Assembly: GCF_001429765.1 (NCBI RefSeq)
Contig: NZ_LMJB01000010.1
Location: 63,290 to 127,289, forward strand
Reading direction: 5' to 3'
DNA: 64,000 nt
From: Flavobacterium sp. Root901
GTDB lineage: Bacteria > Bacteroidota > Bacteroidia > Flavobacteriales > Flavobacteriaceae
The position numbers and the translations under genes were made by a program. Every line of letters begins with the position of its first letter. Positions within the stretch are counted from its first letter, which is position 1. Positions 8,357 through 15,754 of this stretch are shown piece after piece. The notes under the pieces were generated by a model, which saw only the letters and a list, made by a program, of their open reading frames with translations, did not search any database and was not told where the DNA came from.

Positions 8357-8956
8357 ATGGCATTAAGTGTAAGGAGATATAAAAAAACTGAATGTATTAC
8401 TTTTAAAAGTACTAAAGGTAAATATGGAGGATTATCAAATATGGCTCCAAATTTCCATATATATTTAGACGGATGTTTAATAAAAACAACAGAAGCGTTG
8501 TATCAGGCATTAAGGTTTCCTAAAAATCCGGAAATCCAGAAAGAAATTATAAATTTCCCAAGTCCAATAGCTGCGAAAAGATTTGGAAGGACTAAATTAG
8601 ATAAATCAAGAAAAGATTGGAATAAACATAGGTTTAAAATAATGAAATTTTGTATTGAATTAAAATTATTGCAAAATAAAGATTCATTTTCAGAAGTATT
8701 ATTAGCTACTAATAATTTACCTATTGTTGAATATACTGAAAAAGATAAAGTTTGGGGAGCAATTGATGAGGGTGATTTTTATGTAGGAACTAATGCTCTT
8801 GGTCGGTTACTAATGGAATTGAGAGAAAGTTTAAATAATAATAGTTTTGAGTTAACTATTCCCGATGTTAAAGATTTTACTTTTTTAGGAAAAGCAATAA
8901 CTTTTGAACTGATTAGAAGGAAGCCAGAAGAGGAACCGGGAAAACTAAATTTGTAA
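8357..8956 (+). CDS. NADAR (YbiA-like) domain protein
   Basis: A 199-residue protein with the NADAR fold. Visible motifs are the FKST start (about 16-19), GGLSNMAPNF (about 24-33), TTEALYQALRF (about 44-54) with the conserved Glu, and WGAIDEGDFYVGTNALGRLLMELR (about 133-156). Family members are N-glycosidases acting on ADP-ribosyl or riboflavin-pathway substrates, and some reverse guanine ADP-ribosylation of DNA. Only 3 nt separate it from the upstream PRTase-like gene, so the pair is almost certainly one operon and probably one pathway. No DarT-type ADP-ribosyltransferase gene is present nearby. The role could be the immunity, processing or effector component of a conflict system; the sequence does not decide. 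Confidence 0.85.
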   Translation: MALSVRRYKKTECITFKSTKGKYGGLSNMAPNFHIYLDGCLIKTTEALYQALRFPKNPEIQKEIINFPSPIAAKRFGRTKLDKSRKDWNKHRFKIMKFCIELKLLQNKDSFSEVLLATNNLPIVEYTEKDKVWGAIDEGDFYVGTNALGRLLMELRESLNNNSFELTIPDVKDFTFLGKAITFELIRRKPEEEPGKLNL

Positions 8957-9037
8957 AGTTTTAACTATATCAATAGTAGATGTTTCAGTTCATTGGTGAA
9001 AGTAAATTGAATTTTATCAAATATTAAAATTATAAGA

Positions 9038-9475
9038 ATGAAAATTGAGTCAAATAATGAAGAAGAGTATATAAAAAATTTTTATAAAAGGACTTGGGAT
9101 GATCATCGGGCTACCATTCAAAGATTTGATTATTTATTGGTAACTGTTGATGGTGCTGGAATTTATTTAGTACTAGAATTAATGAAATTTTTATTTGAGC
9201 AAAAAATACCTATCACTTCGTCTTTGAAAATTTGTGGAATCAGTTTTGCTCTTTCAATAATATTAAATCTACTTTCTCAATTTTATAGCTTCAACGTTTG
9301 TGATAATGTTCTCAAAATTGAAAAAAACATCATTTTTTTAGAAGAAAGTTTAGAAAAGTATAATAAAAAAATTAAAATCTATACACTTCTAGCATCTTCG
9401 AGTATGTGGATTAGCCTTATTTTGATGATTTTAGGTGTTGTTGGTTTGATTGTTTTTTTATATAATAATTTTTAA
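9038..9475 (+). CDS. Small membrane protein of the PRTase/NADAR cassette
   Basis: A 145-residue protein of unrecognised family. A charged N-terminal segment (about 1-28) precedes two hydrophobic stretches (about 30-50 and 62-84). A charged, coiled-coil-like stretch (KIEKNIIFLEESLEKYNKKIK, about 92-112) and a long C-terminal hydrophobic segment (about 114-144) follow. The topology of membrane helices plus a helical cytoplasmic segment recalls small membrane effectors such as SLATT proteins, but I cannot assign it to that family. It starts 81 nt after the NADAR gene, has the same AT-rich composition, and is followed by a terminator, so it is likely the third cassette member. Confidence 0.65.
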   Translation: MKIESNNEEEYIKNFYKRTWDDHRATIQRFDYLLVTVDGAGIYLVLELMKFLFEQKIPITSSLKICGISFALSIILNLLSQFYSFNVCDNVLKIEKNIIFLEESLEKYNKKIKIYTLLASSSMWISLILMILGVVGLIVFLYNNF

Positions 9476-9520
9476 GTTTTTTTTAATTGTATAAACATAT
9501 TTTTAAAAATTATTATGCAA

Positions 9521-9558
9521 AACTAACCTGTCGATTATAAATTGACGGGTTAGTTTTT
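9521..9558 (+). terminator. Terminator closing the PRTase/NADAR cassette
   Basis: The stem aactaacctgtcgat (9521-9535) pairs with the sequence ending gacgggttagtt (9554), with few mismatches and a short loop, followed by a T run. It lies 46 nt after the membrane protein stop. It may also serve the facing gene weakly. Confidence 0.7.
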
Positions 9559-9586
9559 AATAATTATTCCAAATCCAAATAAGGAT

Positions 9587-9874
9587 TTAAAGTTTCACTA
9601 ATTCATTGAGCCAGTAAAAGCTGTTTTTTAATTTGGGAATCTCATTTTGAAGTGTTTCGTTTTCCCTAATAATGCCTAATGCAAATGTAAAATTAATCTG
9701 CCTTGGTGTTTTAGTCATTTCTTCAGGTTCGATTCTGTTGTTGAAAAAATCCCAAAGTCTGTTTTCTGTTTCTTTTGAAAACAAGTGTCCTAGCCCAGAT
9801 AGGAGCGGCATCCTTTTGCCCCGGGGTTCGGGGCAAAAGATATAGCGGATAGCTGGAATTGCTCCTAAAAACAA
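9587..9874 (-). CDS. Short hypothetical protein whose apparent N-terminus is repeat-derived
   Basis: The open frame encodes 95 residues, but residues 1-~30 are a translation of the family G palindromic repeat at 9790-9870 and are unlikely to be original coding sequence. The credible part begins near residue 33 (FSKETENRLWDFFNNR) and contains a compact helical sequence to the C-terminus (SFYWLNELVKL). A TTG codon just before FSKE is the only obvious internal start near the repeat border. Either translation begins at that TTG, or the repeat displaced the native start and now supplies a new one, or the gene is a truncated remnant. The family is not recognised. Confidence 0.45.
   Translation of the reverse strand: MFLGAIPAIRYIFCPEPRGKRMPLLSGLGHLFSKETENRLWDFFNNRIEPEEMTKTPRQINFTFALGIIRENETLQNEIPKLKNSFYWLNELVKL
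9790..9870. repeat. Structured repeat, family G, copy 1
   Basis: The conserved flanks cggcatcctttt and aaaagatatagcgg surround a variable stem: ttttgcccc (9814-9822) pairs with ggggcaaaa (9830-9838). An outer pairing ccag (9795-9798) with ctgg (9853-9856) also exists. The second copy is at 61763-61843. Compared with it, both the inner stem sequence and one base pair of the outer stem differ while pairing is kept. Confidence 0.85.
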
Positions 9875-9932
9875 ATAAATTCTAATATTTTAAATTACAA
9901 ATTCCAAACGAGAAAATTTAGTTTTTCAAAAG

Positions 9933-10009
9933 CCTTCGACTTCACTCAGGATGACAATCATTTAGAAAACTTCAGAACCTTAGCATCTCAGAAACTTAGA
10001 ACCTTATTT
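9933..10009. repeat. Fragments of repeat families E and D downstream of mscS
   Basis: An E-like fragment (agccttcgacttcactcagg and gatgacaat, 9933-9958) is followed by a family D element made of repeated short units related to cttag and ctcag (about 9968-10009). Family D recurs at 15608, 17935, 46292, 46768 and 48324. The whole block sits immediately downstream of the mscS stop codon. Confidence 0.55.
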
Positions 10010-10816
10010 CAACACAAACTCATTTTCCTTCAATTTTTTCAAAACAGCAGCAATAATTTTAGAACGGCATTCTGAATTTTCAGTCGTGGATGCTGTTTTT
10101 ACCCAATAGCGAATGTTAAGCTGAATAATACCACCAGCAATAACATCTGTAATTACAGCAGCATTTTCATGATCTTTTTCGGTTACATCTTCGCTGTTTC
10201 CAAGAACTTCTTTTACGAGTTCGATGGCACGCGTATAATCAGAACCAAATTCAAGTCCGACAGTAAAAGTCTGCAGAAGGAAACCTTCGCTGTTGTAGTT
10301 GATAAGCGTATTTTTAATTAAAAGCGCGTTTGGAATATAAATGATTTTCGAATCGCTTTTTACTTCGGTATCGCGAAGGTTGAGGTTGATGACTTCGCCT
10401 TTTACGCCGTTGCTTTCGATAATATCGCCAATGCTAAAAGGACGTTTGAAAGCCAGCAGAATTCCGGCAAGGAAATTTTCTCCAATATCTTTCAGCGCAA
10501 AACCAATTACAAAAGCAGAGATTCCCGCACCGGCCAGCATACTTTGCGCCACACCGTCGAGACCAATGATTTTGAACATGAACAAAATTCCAATAATAAT
10601 CAGAACCGATTTAATTAAACGGGCAATAAAAACGGCCAGAAGGCGGTCATGCATTTTTGCTTTGAGTCGGTTTCCGGCAAATATGCCAATGCGGGCCGCT
10701 ATAAACCACGAAACGAGAATGACAACAATGGCCAGGATAAATTTTGGCGTAAGATCGACAATACTGTAGTAATAGTTTTCTAAATGTTTAAAAACGTCCT
10801 GAACGAAATCTTCCAT
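10004..10816 (-). CDS. Small-conductance mechanosensitive channel, MscS family
   Basis: A 270-residue protein close to E. coli MscS in length. Transmembrane segments lie at about residues 22-46, 62-86 and 90-122. The last is the Gly/Ala-rich pore helix (MLAGAGISAFVIGFALKD), continuing into ENFLAGILLAFKRPF. It is followed by the beta domain hallmark FSIGDIIESNGVKGEV and a mixed alpha/beta C-terminal vestibule ending in the helix AAVLKKLKENEF. The channel opens under membrane tension to release solutes during hypo-osmotic shock. It is monocistronic and diverges from the FAD/Fe-S dehydrogenase gene. Confidence 0.93.
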   Translation of the reverse strand: MEDFVQDVFKHLENYYYSIVDLTPKFILAIVVILVSWFIAARIGIFAGNRLKAKMHDRLLAVFIARLIKSVLIIIGILFMFKIIGLDGVAQSMLAGAGISAFVIGFALKDIGENFLAGILLAFKRPFSIGDIIESNGVKGEVINLNLRDTEVKSDSKIIYIPNALLIKNTLINYNSEGFLLQTFTVGLEFGSDYTRAIELVKEVLGNSEDVTEKDHENAAVITDVIAGGIIQLNIRYWVKTASTTENSECRSKIIAAVLKKLKENEFVLK

Positions 10817-11012
10817 AATAATAAGGCGTAAAAGTAAAATCTTAAAATTACTTATTTCGGAATTTGGAGTCTTTACAGAATTTGGATTAAATTTTATAAA
10901 ATGTTGACGGGCTGTTAAGATAAATAGGCATTTTATACATTTTGAGCGCCTATATTTTTATATTTGTTGTCTCAGTTTTGAGGAATTATTTTTTAAGAAA
11001 AGCACCATTTAC

Positions 11013-13919
11013 ATGTTGACCCAATCTCATTTAGAGCAATTAGCCGGCGAACTCGAAGGCACACTTTTATACGATGATCTTCATAAAACACTTTATTCGA
11101 CAGATGCATCAGTGTATCGGATTCGGCCAAATGCGGTGGCTTTACCTAAATCTACAGCAGATATCAGTAAGTTAATTCGCTTTGCGGCACAGCATAATAT
11201 TTCTGTCACGCCCAGAACAGCCGGAACTTCACTTGCCGGGCAAGCAGTAGGAGACGGACTTGTAATTGATGTTTCGAAACATTTTACCAAAATACTGGGT
11301 TACAATGCTGAGAAGAAAACTGTAACTGTTCAGCCCGGCGTAATTCGCGATGAACTAAATTTATTTTTAAAACCACACGGGGTGTTTTTTGCTCCCATTA
11401 CTTCGACTTCAAATCGCGCAATGATTGGCGGAATGGTTGGAAATAATTCATCAGGAACGACTTCGATTCGTTATGGTGTTACGCGTGATAAAATTGTTGA
11501 GGTTAAAGCGATTTTGAGTGACGGAACAGAAGCTGCTTTTCGCGAACTGACTTCAGAAGAATTTATTGAAAAAACAAAAGGTGATTCTTTAGAAAATAAA
11601 ATTTACAAAAGCGTTTACGAAGAACTTTCGGTAAAGGCAAATCAGGAAGAAATTATAAAAGAGTTTCCTAAACCGGAAATTCACAGGCGAAATACAGGTT
11701 ATGCAGTTGATATTCTGCTAAAATCAGAATTATTTGGCGGAACAGAACCAACAATCAATCTTGGAAAACTGCTTTGCGGAAGTGAAGGAACTTTAGCCTT
11801 TACAACCGAAGTTACGCTTAAAGCAGATGATTTACCGCCTGTTCATAATATTATGGTTGTGGCGCATTATCACACGATTCAGGAATCTTTAGAATCTGTT
11901 GTGGTGGCGATGAAGCATCATTTGTACACCTGCGAAATGATAGACGACACGATTTTGGATTGTACCAAAACAAATCGGGAACACATTAAAAACCGTTTCT
12001 TTTTAGTTGGAGAACCCAAAGCAATTATGATGTTTGAAGTGGCTTCACATTCTCTTGAAGATGCTGAAAAACAAGCCGATGCCCTGATTGCTGATTTAGA
12101 GAAAAATAATTTTGGGTACGCTCGTGTAAAGATTTATGGTGCCGATATTGATAAAGCCAACGAGCTAAGAAAAGCGGGTCTTGGACTTTTGGGAAGTATT
12201 GTTGGCGATGATAAAGCTGCTGATTCTATTGAAGATACGGCGGTAGAATTGAGCGATTTACCGAATTACATTGCCGAATTTTCGGCGATGATGTTAAGTC
12301 ACGGACAAGAAGCGATTTATTATGCACATGCCGGGGCGGGAGAGCTGCATCTTCGTCCGGTTTTGAACCTGAAGAAAACATCTGATTTAAAATTATTCAG
12401 GACCATTGCGACAGAAGTAGCGCACTTGGTGAAAAAATATCGAGGTTCGTTAAGCGGAGAACACGGCGACGGAATTGTACGTGGCGAGTTTATTCCGTTT
12501 ATGATTGGTGACAAAAATTATGAATTGCTGAAAAGAATCAAATTAGCATTCGATCCAAATTCAGTTTTGAATATCGGAAAAATTGTAAATGCCCTGAAAA
12601 TGGATGAAAACCATCGTGTAATTTCAGGCAGAGTTGAACCGGATATTAAAACGTTTCAGGATTTCTCAGATAGTTTAGGGATTCTGCGTGCAGCCGAAAA
12701 ATGCAACGGTTCCGGTGATTGCCGAAAACTGCCATCAGGAGGCGGAGCGATGTGTCCGAGTTATCGTGCAACCCGAAATGAAAAGGAAACAACACGCGCA
12801 AGAGCCAATGCTTTACGCGAATATTTGACCTATTCTGAAAAAGAAAACAAATTTGACCAAAAGGAATTATATGAAGTTTTTGAGTTATGTGTAAGCTGTA
12901 AAGCTTGCGCCAGCGAATGTCCGAGTAATGTTGACGTTGCAACTCTTAAAGCCGAATTTTTATACCAATACCAAAAAGCAAACGGATTCTCAACCCGAAG
13001 CAAGATTTTTGCCAACAACGCCAAACTGAATAAAATGGGAAGTAAATTCCCTTCGATTACGAATTTTATTTCAAATCAGTCTTTGGTAAAAAAATCAATG
13101 GGAATTGCGCCGGAAAGACAAGTTCCGCTTTTGGCGAAAAAGACTTTTAGAAAATGGCATCAGAATCATAAACCTGCATTTACAGATTTTCCAAATGGAA
13201 AATTGTATTTGTTTGTAGATGAATTTACCAATTATTATGATGTAAATATTGGTATTGATGCTTTTGAATTGTTGACAAAACTGGGTTATCAGGTTTTGGT
13301 TATCGATCATGAAGAAAGCGGAAGAACCTATCTTTCAAAAGGATTTTTAGAAGAAGCGAAGCAAATTGCGAATCATAATGTAAATGTTTTTAAAGATTTG
13401 GTTTTGTCCAACGCACCTTTGGTTGGGATTGAACCTTCGGCAATTTTGACTTTTAGAGATGAATATCTGCGTTTAGCCGACGATAAAGAAGCAGCAGAAA
13501 ATCTATCCCGAAATGCTTTTACAATTGAAGAATTCTTCAAAAAAGAAATTATAGACGGTAAAATTACAGCCGATTCTTTTTCAGAAGAAACCAAAGAAAT
13601 TAAAATTCACGGACACTGCCATCAGAAATCATTAAGTTCTGTTGAAGCGACTTTTGCCATGCTGAACCTTCCGAAAAATAATACAGTGACAATTTACAAT
13701 TCGGGCTGCTGCGGAATGGCGGGTTCTTTTGGTTATGAAAAAGAACACTACAAAGTGAGTATGCAGATGGGCGAGGACACGCTTTTCCCAAAAGTACGTA
13801 ACACTGCCGAAAACGTAAAAATCGCCGCTGCAGGAACTTCATGCCGTCATCAGATTTATGACGGAACGAAAAGAGAAGCACAGCATCCGGTTAGTATTTT
13901 GAGAAGCTGTCTTAAATAA
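11013..13919 (+). CDS. FAD-linked and Fe-S-binding dehydrogenase (YdiJ / D-2-hydroxyacid type)
   Basis: A 968-residue fusion. An N-terminal FAD-binding PCMH domain is shown by TPRTAGTSLAGQAVGDG (about 69-85) and GNNSSGTTSIRYG (about 144-156), and the FAD-oxidase C-domain by SGEHGDGIVRGEF (about 483-495). A 4Fe-4S ferredoxin-like segment follows with CVSCKACASECP (about 626-637), preceded by further Cys in CNGSGDCRKLP. The C-terminus is a CCG-type domain with GHCHQKSL and NSGCCGMAGSFG (about 895-906). This architecture is that of E. coli YdiJ (D-2-hydroxyglutarate dehydrogenase) and related D-lactate dehydrogenases, which pass electrons to the respiratory chain. The choice between the two substrates cannot be made here. 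It is monocistronic. Confidence 0.9.
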   Translation: MLTQSHLEQLAGELEGTLLYDDLHKTLYSTDASVYRIRPNAVALPKSTADISKLIRFAAQHNISVTPRTAGTSLAGQAVGDGLVIDVSKHFTKILGYNAEKKTVTVQPGVIRDELNLFLKPHGVFFAPITSTSNRAMIGGMVGNNSSGTTSIRYGVTRDKIVEVKAILSDGTEAAFRELTSEEFIEKTKGDSLENKIYKSVYEELSVKANQEEIIKEFPKPEIHRRNTGYAVDILLKSELFGGTEPTINLGKLLCGSEGTLAFTTEVTLKADDLPPVHNIMVVAHYHTIQESLESVVVAMKHHLYTCEMIDDTILDCTKTNREHIKNRFFLVGEPKAIMMFEVASHSLEDAEKQADALIADLEKNNFGYARVKIYGADIDKANELRKAGLGLLGSIVGDDKAADSIEDTAVELSDLPNYIAEFSAMMLSHGQEAIYYAHAGAGELHLRPVLNLKKTSDLKLFRTIATEVAHLVKKYRGSLSGEHGDGIVRGEFIPFMIGDKNYELLKRIKLAFDPNSVLNIGKIVNALKMDENHRVISGRVEPDIKTFQDFSDSLGILRAAEKCNGSGDCRKLPSGGGAMCPSYRATRNEKETTRARANALREYLTYSEKENKFDQKELYEVFELCVSCKACASECPSNVDVATLKAEFLYQYQKANGFSTRSKIFANNAKLNKMGSKFPSITNFISNQSLVKKSMGIAPERQVPLLAKKTFRKWHQNHKPAFTDFPNGKLYLFVDEFTNYYDVNIGIDAFELLTKLGYQVLVIDHEESGRTYLSKGFLEEAKQIANHNVNVFKDLVLSNAPLVGIEPSAILTFRDEYLRLADDKEAAENLSRNAFTIEEFFKKEIIDGKITADSFSEETKEIKIHGHCHQKSLSSVEATFAMLNLPKNNTVTIYNSGCCGMAGSFGYEKEHYKVSMQMGEDTLFPKVRNTAENVKIAAAGTSCRHQIYDGTKREAQHPVSILRSCLK

Positions 13920-13954
13920 TTTTAGATTTTAGAATGTAGATTTTAGATTTTTTT

Positions 13955-14160
13955 CTCTCGCAGATTTTTTAATTATTAAATCTGCGTAAATCTATAATCA
14001 GTTAGCAAAATCCGCTATATCTGCTAAATCTGCGAGAGAAAAAATATTACCACAGATTTAAAAAAGATTAAAAAAAATCTGTGATAATCTGTGAAATCTG
14101 TGGCATAAAAATAATTCGGGAAATTGGTGTAATTCGTGGCAAAAAATAATTTGTGGCAAA
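13955..14160. repeat. Repeat cluster (families C, A, B) after the FAD/Fe-S dehydrogenase gene
   Basis: Three palindromes lie end to end. The C element (13955-14041) has arms tttctctcgcagattt and aaatctgcgagagaaa. The A element (14050-14103) has arms ccacagattt and aaatctgtgg. A B-type half element follows, with gtgtaattcgtggc near 14130-14143. The cluster fills the space between the convergent ends of the dehydrogenase and Gfo/Idh genes, so it may act as a bidirectional terminator. Confidence 0.75.
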
Positions 14161-14167
14161 AAAAAAC

Positions 14168-15328
14168 TTATTTCAAGCTTACTTTTTTGCCCGTTTCAGC
14201 AGCTTTGTAAATAGCATTGATGATTTTTACATCTTTGATACCTTCTTCGCCAGTAATATGATTAGGAAGTTTTTTGTCTGCTAAAATAACTTTACAAATC
14301 TCATCCATTTGCGTTTGCTGCTGATTTATTACCGGAAAATTAAATGCTTTTCCATCAGATCTTTTACCTACAAAAGGACCGTAGCTTACCGCAGGACTCA
14401 TCTCAAAAAAACCTTCATCCGCAGCAGCGAAAAAACGGTCGATACCAAAACCATAAGAACTGCTGCAATTAGACACAGCACCACTCGGAAATTCCATTTG
14501 CCAGGTAATGTTTTCTTCAACCTCTTTAAATCTGTTTTTGTTATTTATTGTTCCGAATTGTGCCGTAACCGCAATTGGTTCTTCTCCTGAAACATAACGC
14601 GAAACCTGAATACAATAAACGCCCAAATTGATTAACGCACCGCCTCCGGCTAGTTTTTTAGTCATTCTCCATTCGTTGCGGGCAGTTAAATCGACCGGTT
14701 TATTAACATCATGAATATCATATGTGTTATAACCAAGACCAGCTTCGATGTAGCGAACCTGTCCCAAAACTTTTTCCTGTCCCAGTCGTTTTACTTCTAA
14801 ATGATTAGGCTCATAATGAAGACGATAACCCATTGCCAACTGTACATTATTATCACTGCAGGCTTTTATCATTTCTTCGCAGTCCTCAACAGTAATTGCC
14901 ATTGGTTTTTCGACAATAACGTGTTTTCCTGCCTTTGCAGCGCGTACAGTAAATTCTTTGTGCAGTGCGTTTGGAGTTACAACATACACTAAATCAATAT
15001 CTTTGTTTTTTGCGATAGCATCAAAATTTTCGTAATTGTAAATGTTCTTTTCAGGAATATTATATTTCTTTTTCCATTTTTCTGCTTTGGATGGAGTTCC
15101 GGTAACGATTCCGGCAAGCTGGCAGTATTCAGAAACCTGAAGACCATCTGCTAGTATTGAAGCATAATTCCCTAAACCACATAAAGCGATATTTAATTTT
15201 TTTCCGGTATAAGGCTCCCGAATCTTTTCTGTTTCCGTTAAAAAAGAAGGAAGCGTAGTCATTACAGCCGTAGCGCCAACACCAAGTCCAATTTTATTTA
15301 CAAAAGAACGTCTTGTGATTTTTTCCAT
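14168..15328 (-). CDS. Gfo/Idh/MocA family oxidoreductase with Tat signal
   Basis: A 386-residue protein. The N-terminus KITRRSFVNKIGLGVGATA is a twin-arginine signal, so it should be exported folded with its cofactor. A Rossmann fold follows (LNIALCGLGNYA, about residues 44-55), then VVTPNALHKE and the family-defining EKP in HVIVEKPMAIT (about 133-143). The C-terminal domain contains the LINLGVYCIQ helix expected in the substrate pocket. It resembles periplasmic glucose-fructose oxidoreductases and related NAD(P)-dependent sugar dehydrogenases. Substrate unknown. No sugar-uptake genes adjoin it. Confidence 0.88.
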   Translation of the reverse strand: MEKITRRSFVNKIGLGVGATAVMTTLPSFLTETEKIREPYTGKKLNIALCGLGNYASILADGLQVSEYCQLAGIVTGTPSKAEKWKKKYNIPEKNIYNYENFDAIAKNKDIDLVYVVTPNALHKEFTVRAAKAGKHVIVEKPMAITVEDCEEMIKACSDNNVQLAMGYRLHYEPNHLEVKRLGQEKVLGQVRYIEAGLGYNTYDIHDVNKPVDLTARNEWRMTKKLAGGGALINLGVYCIQVSRYVSGEEPIAVTAQFGTINNKNRFKEVEENITWQMEFPSGAVSNCSSSYGFGIDRFFAAADEGFFEMSPAVSYGPFVGKRSDGKAFNFPVINQQQTQMDEICKVILADKKLPNHITGEEGIKDVKIINAIYKAAETGKKVSLK

Positions 15329-15754
15329 AAAATGATTCTTTAAAAATTAAATACTTTTTAATTAGTAAGCTCATTTTGATAAATGTTACATTTGATATAT
15401 AAATAGATTTAAGCTTAGGGGCAAAAAAAAAATTTGTTTCTCTCGAAGATTTAGGAGATCAAGCAGATTTATTTTTTTAGAAAAATCTGCAAAAATCTTT
15501 TCATAGCAATAAAAATCCGCATTATCTGCTCAATCTGCGAGAGAAAAATAGCCAAGATTACTAATAAAAAGAATTCGAGAAATTAGCGCAATTCGCGGCA
15601 AAAAAAACTTAGTGACTTAGAGCCTTCACGGCAAGAAAAAAAAATCAGAAAAACAAAATCGTTTTATATATTTGAAATAAGGATAATTTTTGCATTATTT
15701 GCAAAATAAAACAAAATCGACTGAATTAAATTAATTTATAACAGTAAACCATAT
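15329..15754. other. Repeat-filled divergent intergenic region
   Basis: This 426-base gap between two divergent genes holds a family C palindrome (15437-15547; arms tttctctcgaagattt and caatctgcgagagaaa), a family B half (about 15570-15602, gcgcaattcgcggc) and a family D fragment (15608-15632). Near 15667-15674 is TATATTTG, a good -7 box for the permease gene, although I see no convincing -33 TTG. No ORF is credible here. Confidence 0.6.

Noticed and set aside
7283..9475. DarT-DarG or DarT-NADAR toxin-antitoxin system
   Set aside because: NADAR is present, but no DarT-like ADP-ribosyltransferase is encoded nearby; the partner instead has a PRPP-loop-like motif.
13955..14160. CRISPR-like array in repeat-rich gaps
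   Set aside because: The repeats are palindromes of different families without regular spacers, and no cas genes are in the window.
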